Below, piece by piece: positions 33,073-40,265 of a DNA stretch of 64,000 bases. The notes under the pieces were generated by a model. It saw nothing but the letters and a program-made list of their open reading frames with translations, did not search any database and was not told where the DNA came from. Within the stretch, counting starts at the first letter, position 1. Each line of letters starts with the position of its first letter. This stretch comes from Oceanihabitans gracilariae (GTDB taxonomy: Bacteria; Bacteroidota; Bacteroidia; Flavobacteriales; Flavobacteriaceae): NCBI RefSeq assembly GCF_042684485.1, contig NZ_JBHULM010000004.1:124001-188000 (forward strand). Direction: 5' to 3'. The translations under genes and the position numbers were made by a program.

Positions 33073-33291
33073 GTGAATTTATTTAAACAGCGCAAAAACA
33101 AATCGTTTAATTACACTCCTAGACACCAAAAAGATCAGGAGCAACCTAAAAAAGAAGACTTGTCTTCAAAATGGGATGAAATAAGAGGTACCTCTAAACG
33201 AAAAGCAAGTATTTTTTCAAGCTTACCTATAATGGTGTTATTTTTGATAGCTGTATTAGTACTGTTATATATTTTAGGTAGTTATCAATAA
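33073..33291 (+). CDS. Small C-terminally anchored membrane protein (twin 1)
   Basis: A 72-residue protein starting at GTG. The N-terminus MNLFKQRKNKSFNYTPRHQ is basic. The middle is charged, and the C-terminus is one membrane span (IMVLFLIAVLVLLYILG). Residues 3-17 resemble the next gene product (F-K-x-R-K-N-K-x-F-x-Y-x-P-R), so the two are tandem paralogues. I know similar short genes next to mutL or ribH in flavobacteria, sometimes mislabelled as riboflavin synthase. Nothing in the sequence supports that enzyme activity, and the function is unknown. Confidence 0.75.
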   Translation: MNLFKQRKNKSFNYTPRHQKDQEQPKKEDLSSKWDEIRGTSKRKASIFSSLPIMVLFLIAVLVLLYILGSYQ

Positions 33292-33302
33292 AGCAAGAGA
33301 TT

Positions 33303-33584
33303 ATGGGCATTTTTAAAACAAGAAAAAATAAAAAGTTTGGTTATGAACCTCGTTTTTATAAAGGAGAAGGAAACCCTTTTGAAATTAAACATAAATTTGA
33401 TGAACACAGACAAACTGTTGGTAGTCAAGGAGGAATAAAAACCAAGCTAGTTTCGGCATTAAATGACTATAAAAATAATCAAGATAGAACCGCAAATAAA
33501 CGCGTTTTAATTATTCTTGCTATACTCATCTTTGTATTTTTGTTTATTATAGATTTTGATTTATCTATTTTCTTTTCAAAATAA
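33303..33584 (+). CDS. Small C-terminally anchored membrane protein (twin 2)
   Basis: A 93-residue paralogue of the preceding product. It has the same basic opening (MGIFKTRKNKKFGYEPRFYKG), then a charged region, and a C-terminal membrane span (VLIILAILIFVFLFIIDF). It starts 11 nt after twin 1 and ends 3 nt before mutL, so all three are probably one transcript. The shared opening motif, about 14 residues with many Lys, Arg and aromatic residues, looks like an RNA- or ribosome-contacting tail, but that is speculation. The function is unknown. Confidence 0.78.
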   Translation: MGIFKTRKNKKFGYEPRFYKGEGNPFEIKHKFDEHRQTVGSQGGIKTKLVSALNDYKNNQDRTANKRVLIILAILIFVFLFIIDFDLSIFFSK

Positions 33585-33587
33585 TTT

Positions 33588-35444
33588 ATGGCAGACATTA
33601 TTCAACTTTTACCAGATCATGTTGCTAACCAGATAGCAGCTGGTGAGGTAGTGCAACGCCCTGCTTCTGTAGTAAAAGAGTTATTAGAAAATGCTATTGA
33701 TGCACAAGCAACAAGCATTAAACTACTAGTAAAAGAGGCTGGTAAAACCTTAATTCAGGTTATTGATGACGGAAAAGGAATGAGCACAACAGATGCTCGT
33801 TTAAGCTTTGAACGTCATGCAACTTCAAAAATTAAAAGTGCAGATGACCTTTTTAAATTAAATACTAAAGGCTTTCGTGGTGAAGCTTTAGCAAGTATTG
33901 CGGCTATTGCTCATGTAGAGTTAAAAACCAAACAAGAGCAAGAAGAAGTTGGTACTAGTATTGTTATAGAAGGTAGTGAAATTGTATCGCAAGAGGTTGT
34001 TGTAACCCCTAAAGGAACCTCTATTGCAGTTAAAAATTTATTTTTTAATATACCTGCAAGACGCAATTTTTTAAAATCAAATGCTGTAGAACTACGTCAT
34101 ATTATTGATGAGTTTCATCGTGTAACATTAGCGCATCCTAATATTTCTTTTGCTATGTATCACAATGGTTCAGAATCTTTTCAGTTACCAGAAAGTAATT
34201 ACAGACAACGTATAGTTAATATATTTGGTAATAAAACCAATGAAAAACTAGTTCCTGTTGATGAAGATACCGAAGTATTAAAAATTTCAGGATTTGTAGG
34301 TAAGCCAGAATACGCTAAAAAATCTAGAGGAGAGCAATTCTTTTTTGTAAACGATAGGTTTATTAAAAGTGCCTATTTAAATCATGCTATAGCTTCTGCT
34401 TTTGAAGGGTTGTTAAAAGATGGAGCACATCCTAGTTACTTTTTAAACTTACAAGTAGATCCGCAAACTATTGATATTAACATTCATCCAACAAAAACCG
34501 AAATTAAATTTGATGATGAGCATACCTTGTATGCCATTTTACGTTCTGCGGTAAAACACAGTTTAGGGCAATTTAATATAGCTCCTGTTATAGATTTTGA
34601 TCGTGACGCTAATCTTGATACGCCTTATGGATTTAAAAATAAAGGTGCAAGCACACCAACTATTGAAGTAGATAGAAGTTTTAATCCTTTTGAAGAAGAA
34701 AAAATACCTGTAGCAAAACCACAAAGTACTAGTTATAAAAAAGAACCAGCAGGAAGTTGGGAAAGTCTGTATGTAGGTTTAGAGTCTAAAAGCACCAAAA
34801 CCCAACAAGATTATAGCGAAGTACAATTTGAAAGTGATGAAGAAACAGCTTCTATATTTACTAATGAAAACGAAATTGAACAGCAGCAATCTACCTACCA
34901 ATTAAATAATAAATATATTATTAGTAAGGTAAAATCAGGAATGCTGCTTATAGATCAACATAGAGCACACCAACGTATTTTATACGAAGATTTCTTGAAA
35001 AACCTAACAGTAAAAGAAGCCATGAGCCAACAATTACTGTTTCCGTTACAATTGCATTTTTCATCACAAGAAATTACTATCATACATCAAGTTAAAGAAG
35101 ATTTAGAACATACAGGTTTTATGTTTGCTTCTATTAATAATGATAGTATTGAAATTACAGGAGTTCCTGTTAGTGTGCCAGAAAGTGAGGTTTCTATTAT
35201 TTTAGAACAATTGATTAGCGATGTTGAAAATGAAGTGCCTGACAGCAATTTTAGTGCTACCGATTTATTAGCAAAATCTATGTCTAAAAGTTTAGCCATT
35301 AAAACAGGGCAAAGCTTAAGTTTACAAGAACAAGAGCATTTGGTAAATAAGCTTTTTGCTTGTAAAGAACCTAATGTTTCACCAACTAACAGACCTACTT
35401 TTGTTACTATGACAATGGATGAATTGGATAGAAAATTTTTATAA
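33588..35444 (+). CDS. mutL: DNA mismatch repair protein MutL
   Basis: A 618-residue MutL. The GHKL ATPase half is complete: IAAGEVVQRPASVVKELLENAIDA, IDDGKGMSTTDARLSFERHATSKI, FRGEALASIAAI and the transducer motif IPARRNFLKS. A variable linker spans about 350-430. The C-terminal domain has IDQHRAHQRILYE at about 455-467, where the endonuclease consensus DQHAAHERILYE is changed at two positions. The usual C-terminal Cys/His metal motifs are also altered (SPTNRP in place of CPHGRP). The nicking activity may therefore be absent or different. It is the third gene of the cluster from 33073. Confidence 0.96.
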   Translation: MADIIQLLPDHVANQIAAGEVVQRPASVVKELLENAIDAQATSIKLLVKEAGKTLIQVIDDGKGMSTTDARLSFERHATSKIKSADDLFKLNTKGFRGEALASIAAIAHVELKTKQEQEEVGTSIVIEGSEIVSQEVVVTPKGTSIAVKNLFFNIPARRNFLKSNAVELRHIIDEFHRVTLAHPNISFAMYHNGSESFQLPESNYRQRIVNIFGNKTNEKLVPVDEDTEVLKISGFVGKPEYAKKSRGEQFFFVNDRFIKSAYLNHAIASAFEGLLKDGAHPSYFLNLQVDPQTIDINIHPTKTEIKFDDEHTLYAILRSAVKHSLGQFNIAPVIDFDRDANLDTPYGFKNKGASTPTIEVDRSFNPFEEEKIPVAKPQSTSYKKEPAGSWESLYVGLESKSTKTQQDYSEVQFESDEETASIFTNENEIEQQQSTYQLNNKYIISKVKSGMLLIDQHRAHQRILYEDFLKNLTVKEAMSQQLLFPLQLHFSSQEITIIHQVKEDLEHTGFMFASINNDSIEITGVPVSVPESEVSIILEQLISDVENEVPDSNFSATDLLAKSMSKSLAIKTGQSLSLQEQEHLVNKLFACKEPNVSPTNRPTFVTMTMDELDRKFL

Positions 35445-35496
35445 AAAATATAAATAAAGATTCCCTTTTTTAGGGAATGAAAAAATAAGTTTCTCA

Positions 35497-36246
35497 ATGA
35501 ATAGAATAACAGACACAGTAAAACATTTAATCATTATAAACGTGATTATGTTTATTGGTACTTTAACTATTGGAGGCGGACAATCTTTTTATGAATGGTT
35601 TGCTTTGTATTTTCCTAAAAACGAAGCATTTCAACCTTGGCAAATTATTACGCATATGTTTATGCATGGAAGTGTTACACATATACTTTTTAATATGTTT
35701 GCCTTATGGATGTTTGGTACCTCTGTAGAACAGGTTTTAGGGAGTAAAAAGTTTTTGTTTATCTATATTTCTGCAGGTTTAGGTGCTGTATTATTTCAGC
35801 TTGGTTATTATTATTTTAATTATATACCTTTATATGATGAGCTTATAAGTTCTGGTTTAACTAATGAGCAATTGGTACATATGTTTACCTCTAATCAAAC
35901 GATTTCAGGTATTACAGAAGCACAATTAATAAACCTTAAAGAAGCTTTTCCTATATATAATGCATCTATGGTTGGAGCTTCCGGTTGCATTATGGGTATT
36001 TTAGCTGCATTTGGTATGATGAATCCAGAAGCTAAATTGATGATGATCTTTTTACCAATTCCTATAAAGGCGAAGTATTTTATACCAGGAATTATATTAT
36101 TAGATGTTATTTCTGCGTTATCTGGTCAATCTTTCTTTAGTCCAAGTAATACAGCGTATATGGCACACGTAGGTGGTGCAATTACAGGGTTTATAATCAT
36201 GTGGTATTGGAAAAGAAATCAGTTTAATCAAAACCGTTGGGATTAA
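35497..36246 (+). CDS. Rhomboid family intramembrane serine protease (first of pair)
   Basis: A 249-residue protein of about six membrane spans. The rhomboid landmarks are HMFMHGSVTHILFNMFALWMFG (oxyanion His and the H-x-x-x-N motif), the catalytic serine S162 in GASGCIMGI, and the catalytic histidine H224 in YMAHVGGAITGF. The active dyad is intact. An unusual extended loop (about 105-155) separates spans 2 and 3. It follows mutL after a 52-nt gap with a small hairpin (35460-35478), and overlaps the second rhomboid gene as TAATG. Confidence 0.93.
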   Translation: MNRITDTVKHLIIINVIMFIGTLTIGGGQSFYEWFALYFPKNEAFQPWQIITHMFMHGSVTHILFNMFALWMFGTSVEQVLGSKKFLFIYISAGLGAVLFQLGYYYFNYIPLYDELISSGLTNEQLVHMFTSNQTISGITEAQLINLKEAFPIYNASMVGASGCIMGILAAFGMMNPEAKLMMIFLPIPIKAKYFIPGIILLDVISALSGQSFFSPSNTAYMAHVGGAITGFIIMWYWKRNQFNQNRWD

Positions 36247-37109
36247 TGACAAATCTAAATCAAGATATTAAACAAAAACTAACACAGCTTAATGTGTTTG
36301 AAAAGCTTATTGCTGTTAATGTGCTTGTTTTTATAATAGCACAAATATTAAGGTTTGTTCTAAAAACAAGTTCTAGTTTATCTTGGTTAGAATTGCCTAG
36401 TGATTTTTTTGCATTTATTATGCAACCTTGGAGTATTATTAGCTATGCGTTTGTGCATTATGATTTTATACATATGCTTTTTAATATGCTTTGGCTATAC
36501 TTTATAGGTAGAATGTTTATTAATTTATTTAATACCAAGTTGGCATTAAATGTATATTTTCTAGGTGCTATTTCTGGTGCATTGGTTTTTTTATTATGCT
36601 ATGCATTGCTGCCAAATATTTTTAGTTCTGGCCATAGACTAGTTGGTGCTTCTGCAGCTGTTAGAGCGCTACTAATTTTTATGTGTGCTTATATGCCTAA
36701 TATGGATTTGCGTTTTTTTACCTTTAATATTAAACTAAAACATATTGGTATTGCTATTGTAATTATTGATTTTATAGGTCTTTTTGGCGGAAATGCAGGT
36801 GGAAACCTTGCGCATTTAGGAGGCGCTCTTCTTGGTTATTTTTACGCAACACAATTAACTAAAGGAACAGATATTGGTAAAGGTTTTGAGCGTTTTATGG
36901 ATAGCTTAACCACACTTTTTAAAAAGAAACCATCTAACTTAAAAACAGTACATAAAAGAAAAAGTAAAGTTGCTGGTTATACTAAAGAAGAATTTAAAGA
37001 GTTTAACAATCAAAAACAAATTGATATTATTCTTGATAAAATAAGTAAAAGCGGTTATGAAAGTTTAACCAAAGAAGAAAAAGAATTGTTGTTTAGAGCA
37101 GGGAAGTAG
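36246..37109 (+). CDS. Rhomboid family intramembrane serine protease (second of pair)
   Basis: A 287-residue rhomboid from the ATG at 36246, which overlaps the preceding stop (TAATG). It has FVHYDFIHMLFNMLWLYFIGRMF, catalytic S136 in LVGASAAVRAL and H190 in NLAHLGGALLGYF. Unlike the first copy, it has a hydrophilic C-terminal tail of about 80 residues rich in Lys, ending in a short helix (KEEFKEFNNQKQIDIILDKISKSG). That DUF6576-like tail is seen in many flavobacterial rhomboids. Both copies look active. The stop codon overlaps a 7-nt microrepeat (AGTAGGT). Confidence 0.93.
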   Translation: MTNLNQDIKQKLTQLNVFEKLIAVNVLVFIIAQILRFVLKTSSSLSWLELPSDFFAFIMQPWSIISYAFVHYDFIHMLFNMLWLYFIGRMFINLFNTKLALNVYFLGAISGALVFLLCYALLPNIFSSGHRLVGASAAVRALLIFMCAYMPNMDLRFFTFNIKLKHIGIAIVIIDFIGLFGGNAGGNLAHLGGALLGYFYATQLTKGTDIGKGFERFMDSLTTLFKKKPSNLKTVHKRKSKVAGYTKEEFKEFNNQKQIDIILDKISKSGYESLTKEEKELLFRAGK

Positions 37110-37124
37110 GAGTAGGTAGTAGGT
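37105..37124 (+). repeat. 7-nt microrepeat AGTAGGT over rhomboid stop
   Basis: AGTAGG followed by two AGTAGGT units. The first unit contains the TAG stop codon (37107-37109) of the second rhomboid gene, so a change in copy number would leave the protein unchanged. Confidence 0.75.
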
Positions 37125-37218
37125 TGAATAAAATATTAATAAAAGTAAGTAAAGCGTGGTTATAGTACATAGTAGACATTGTATGTAGTCTTCTGTAATT
37201 AGTCATCTAGCACAAAGC

Positions 37219-38247
37219 ATGAAAAAATTAAGTTTTTTAAATAAAATAGTATTCTTCTTCAATTCTATTGCAGCTACTATTTTATTGCTTTCTTATATAT
37301 TGCCATTTGTTGCTCCAAAAAACTTCTCTATTTTATCGGTTTTAAGTTTAGGCGTTCCGTTTTTAATTATAATAAACGTATTGTTTTTTCTGTATTGGCT
37401 ATTAAAAATTAAAAAGCAGTTTTTTTTATCTTTTGTTGTTTTAACCATTGGTTATTTGTCTTTTGGTTCTTTATATAAGTTTTCAAGTAAAAAAGAGGTA
37501 AGCAAAGCGAATAGTCTAACTGTTATGAATTATAATGTTAGACTTTTTAATTTATATAATTGGATTGAAGAAGCTAATACCAATATAAAACTCATTGATT
37601 TTATTAAAGAAAAAGCACCAGATGTTGTGAGTTTTCAAGAATATCATCCAAATAAAAATATAGATTTATCTTTTTTTAAATACAAATTTGAAAAGCTAAC
37701 AGGGAATAAAATTAAATTCGGACAAGCAATTTTTTCTCAATATCCAATAATAAATTCAGGATCGGTTGCTTTTCCAAACACTTCAAACAATGCCATTTTT
37801 GTAGATATTGTAAAGCAAAAAGATACTATTCGTATTTATAACGTGCATTTACAATCTTTAAAATTAGATACCAAAGTAGAAACTATTTCACAAGAAGAAT
37901 CAGAACGATTGGTAAAACGTATTGGTAAGTCTTTTATCATGCAGCAAAAACAAACCGAGTTGTTTTTAAAGCATAAAAAAGAATGTAAGTATAAAGTGGT
38001 AGTTACTGGCGATTTTAATAATACTGCATTTTCTTATGTTTATAAAGAAATAAAAGAAGGCTTACAAGATGCTTTTAAAGTAGCAGGTAATGGTTTTGGT
38101 AGAACCTTTGATTTTAAATTTTTCCCTACACGAATAGACTTTATTCTAGTAGATAAAAGTTTTGTTGTAGAAGCTTTTAAAACCTTTGATGTGCATTATT
38201 CAGATCATTTTCCTGTAATGGCTACACTTTCCTTTTTAGAAAATTAA
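37219..38247 (+). CDS. Membrane-anchored endonuclease/exonuclease/phosphatase (EEP) family protein
   Basis: A 342-residue protein. Three membrane spans in the first 90 residues are followed by an EEP (DNase I/sphingomyelinase-like) catalytic domain. Visible active-site motifs are VMNYNVRLFN, PDVVSFQEYH with the metal-binding Glu, VVVTGDFNN, and HYSDHFPVMATL with the final Asp-His pair. The full set suggests an active phosphoesterase facing the periplasm. The substrate could be nucleic acid or phospholipid; the sequence does not decide. It is a single gene, convergent with the PrcB-like gene. Confidence 0.9.
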   Translation: MKKLSFLNKIVFFFNSIAATILLLSYILPFVAPKNFSILSVLSLGVPFLIIINVLFFLYWLLKIKKQFFLSFVVLTIGYLSFGSLYKFSSKKEVSKANSLTVMNYNVRLFNLYNWIEEANTNIKLIDFIKEKAPDVVSFQEYHPNKNIDLSFFKYKFEKLTGNKIKFGQAIFSQYPIINSGSVAFPNTSNNAIFVDIVKQKDTIRIYNVHLQSLKLDTKVETISQEESERLVKRIGKSFIMQQKQTELFLKHKKECKYKVVVTGDFNNTAFSYVYKEIKEGLQDAFKVAGNGFGRTFDFKFFPTRIDFILVDKSFVVEAFKTFDVHYSDHFPVMATLSFLEN

Positions 38248-38255
38248 CCCTTATA

Positions 38256-38714
38256 TTATTCAAAATATATAGGTAGATTACTTTTTTCTATTTTAACAAT
38301 ATGATACGGTTGCGTAATTACAGTGGCTGCATTTCCTGCAGGATTTATATGCGTTACAGTAACTGTAATAACTTCTTGATTAGAAGTTATATTTAAATCT
38401 ATGCTATGACCTCCATTACCTCTTATTTGATCAAATACAGCTATTATAGTGTATTCTGAAAAATCAATATCTGTTTCGGTAAAAGTGTGTGATGTGGTGT
38501 TTACAGCATCTATTTGTGTTAGTAAATTATTCCAATCGGTTTGGTTTTGTATTACCATGTTTTGTTCTGCAATTCCTTCATCTCCATTACCATAAAGATT
38601 GTCTTTAGAAATTAATGTTGACGCAACTTCTTCTTCGCTATTTGTAGTGGTATTATCTGAATTGCAATTAAAGGTCAAGATAGATAGTACAAGGATTAAA
38701 GCTTTGATTTTCAT
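38256..38714 (-). CDS. PrcB C-terminal domain lipoprotein
   Basis: A 152-residue lipoprotein. MKIKALILVLSILTFNC carries the lipobox Cys at 17, followed by a Ser/Thr/Asn/Glu-rich linker. The C-terminal part (EYTIIAVFDQIRGNGGHSIDLN ... QPYHIVKIEKSNLPIYFE) matches the PrcB_C domain, first seen in the treponemal dentilisin protease complex. The G-x-G-G-H-S-I block is its signature. In flavobacteria these are stand-alone lipoproteins of unknown role, perhaps binding or inhibiting proteases. The neighbour 38729-39157 is a second small lipoprotein. Confidence 0.8.
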   Translation of the reverse strand: MKIKALILVLSILTFNCNSDNTTTNSEEEVASTLISKDNLYGNGDEGIAEQNMVIQNQTDWNNLLTQIDAVNTTSHTFTETDIDFSEYTIIAVFDQIRGNGGHSIDLNITSNQEVITVTVTHINPAGNAATVITQPYHIVKIEKSNLPIYFE

Positions 38715-38728
38715 GGTTTCTCGTTTTT

Positions 38729-39157
38729 TTATCTATTAAACGTGTATAAAAAGCCATCAGCACTTATGTCTTCATCTATAGATAAGGTATTCTCAAAGAT
38801 TAGTATAGTACCTTTTAATGTTTGGTTAATGTAAAGCATTTCTGTTTCTCCATTATTTTCAATTTTATAGGTGTAGGTTCCGCTATCTAAACCAGCATAA
38901 ATATCTTCTGGTCCTGTTGTTAGTATATTATTTTCAATATGTAATTGTTGGTTGGTGTCATTAAAAGTATAAATAACTTCACCAAGCGTATAATCTATAT
39001 CTATTCCTACAAAACCACCACTTACATTTGTAAGATTCCAAGAGCCATGAATAGCATGGTTTTGTGTAGTTTCTTGTGTGCTATTATCTTCATCATTACA
39101 ACAATTTACCAAAGTAAAACAACTAAAAATAAATACAATTAGCTTGTGGAGTTTCAT
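38729..39157 (-). CDS. Lipocalin-like small lipoprotein
   Basis: A 142-residue lipoprotein: MKLHKLIVFIFSCFTLVNCC with a double Cys at the lipobox, then HGSWNLTNVSGGFVGIDIDYTLGEVIYTFNDTNQQLHIEN. The HGSWNLTNVSGG opening and beta-strand pattern resemble lipocalin-like domains of Bacteroidota lipoproteins. I cannot name a ligand. It lies 14 nt upstream of the PrcB-like gene in the same direction, so the two may be co-transcribed. Confidence 0.75.
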   Translation of the reverse strand: MKLHKLIVFIFSCFTLVNCCNDEDNSTQETTQNHAIHGSWNLTNVSGGFVGIDIDYTLGEVIYTFNDTNQQLHIENNILTTGPEDIYAGLDSGTYTYKIENNGETEMLYINQTLKGTILIFENTLSIDEDISADGFLYTFNR

Positions 39158-39229
39158 GTTTAATGTGTTGGTTATTTATTTTTTAGATGTGAAATATGCG
39201 GATTGGTTGCGTGTATTTTGTGTTTTTTT

Positions 39230-39538
39230 TTACATAAAAGCACAATCTGTATAATCTGCAAGCATGTGTATGCATAAACCAAGACCTATTAATCTTGTTT
39301 TTTTAGGAAGTAATAATAACACATAAACCACCATGGCATAATAGGTATGTAAAGGATGAAAGTTAATACTGCATCTTGAAGCATCAAACATTGGTGTAGC
39401 AAGAAGATGGTCTATATCTATTAAAATAGCAGAAGCCATGATTACATAGGCTATTTTCCAATTATTTTTAAAAAAGAGTAGTGCTACTAGTAAAGGTAAT
39501 CCAAAGTGAATGCCATAATGAAGAATATTTTGTAGCAT
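39230..39538 (-). CDS. DUF6122 family membrane protein
   Basis: A 102-residue membrane protein with about four hydrophobic segments. It starts HYGIHFGLPLLVALLFFK. The central motif IDIDHLLATPMFDASRCSINFHPLHTYYAMVVY holds Asp, His and Cys residues, and the end is HMLADYTDCAFM. The clustered D/H residues are like those of metal-dependent membrane hydrolases, but no activity is known. It matches DUF6122, a flavobacterial family. Its start overlaps the WbqC stop, so it is translated after WbqC. Confidence 0.82.
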   Translation of the reverse strand: MLQNILHYGIHFGLPLLVALLFFKNNWKIAYVIMASAILIDIDHLLATPMFDASRCSINFHPLHTYYAMVVYVLLLLPKKTRLIGLGLCIHMLADYTDCAFM

Positions 39539-40158
39539 TATAAATGTTTAAACTGATTTTCTAAATAGCTTAAAGCATTTGTACCTTCATTAAAAAGTAA
39601 ATCTAAAATACTTAGGTTGCCTATAAAGCCATGTTTTTCACCAAATACTTGTGTGTATGTATCTAAGTTAAAGTTGGGCTCCTTTCTGGAATTTACCAAA
39701 TATCTAAAGTCTGTTATATCTGTAGTTTCTTTTTGAAACTCTTTGGTTTCAGAGATGTTTAAGTCTAGCTGTAAGCACTCTAGAATAGTTTCAAAACATT
39801 TTAAATTAAAATCTAAAAGGTATTCTGTTTTTTGTGAAAATAAGGGTTGAAGTTCGTATTCATAAAATTCAAAATAAGGCGAAGTTCTGTAGGCAGATTC
39901 TAAAGATTTCCAATGTAGAGATTGCCATTTTTCGGTATTATGAATTTTAATATCCTGATACTTTTGTCTTTCTTTTTGCGAATAAACTACAGGTACGCTT
40001 AATTGTAATTTACCATTGGCACCATAAATAAATGTTCTATTTCTATAGGTTTGCTTTTGGTAATTATCATGCATTTCAAATACTACTTCTTTACCTTGAA
40101 GCATGGCAGCAAAGTGTGCTATGTTTGGGAAGTATGTAGGATGAATAAGAATGTTCAT
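39538..40158 (-). CDS. WbqC family protein
   Basis: A 206-residue cytoplasmic protein of the WbqC family, often found in O-antigen or glycan gene sets and predicted to be an amide-forming or nucleotide-sugar-modifying enzyme. Visible family blocks are HPTYFPNIAHFAAMLQGKEVVFEMHDNYQKQTYRNRT, LSVPV and WKSLESAYRTSPYFEFYEYEL. It lies just after lepB and parAB, a location I recall as common in flavobacteria. The actual reaction is unproven. It shares 1 nt with the DUF6122 gene. Confidence 0.85.
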   Translation of the reverse strand: MNILIHPTYFPNIAHFAAMLQGKEVVFEMHDNYQKQTYRNRTFIYGANGKLQLSVPVVYSQKERQKYQDIKIHNTEKWQSLHWKSLESAYRTSPYFEFYEYELQPLFSQKTEYLLDFNLKCFETILECLQLDLNISETKEFQKETTDITDFRYLVNSRKEPNFNLDTYTQVFGEKHGFIGNLSILDLLFNEGTNALSYLENQFKHL

Positions 40159-40170
40159 TAGTTGTTATGT

Positions 40171-40247
40171 AAACCTGTAAAAAGCAGGAATCTATTCTAG
40201 TTATTAAAAGTTAATTGTTGGAAAATTCCAGCTCTTTCAGGAATGAC
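40171..40247. repeat. Degenerate intergenic repeat between WbqC and lepB
   Basis: CCTGTAAAAAGCAGGAATCT (from 40174) and ATTCCAGCTCTTTCAGGAAT plus GACA (to 40247) look like decayed arms of a hairpin repeat resembling TGTCATTCCTGCGAAAGCAGGAATC, which I remember as common in flavobacterial intergenic DNA. Each arm can form a short stem of its own. Confidence 0.4.
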
Positions 40248-40265
40248 AAACAAATAAATTCGCAA

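Noticed and set aside
33073..33584. Riboflavin synthase subunit identity for the small proteins near ribH
   Set aside because: They are short tail-anchored membrane proteins with none of the lumazine-binding motifs; the name in databases is probably carried over from the neighbour.
35460..35478. Terminator between mutL and the first rhomboid gene
   Set aside because: The TTCCCT/AGGGAA hairpin is short and not followed by a T tract, so read-through into the rhomboid genes is more likely.
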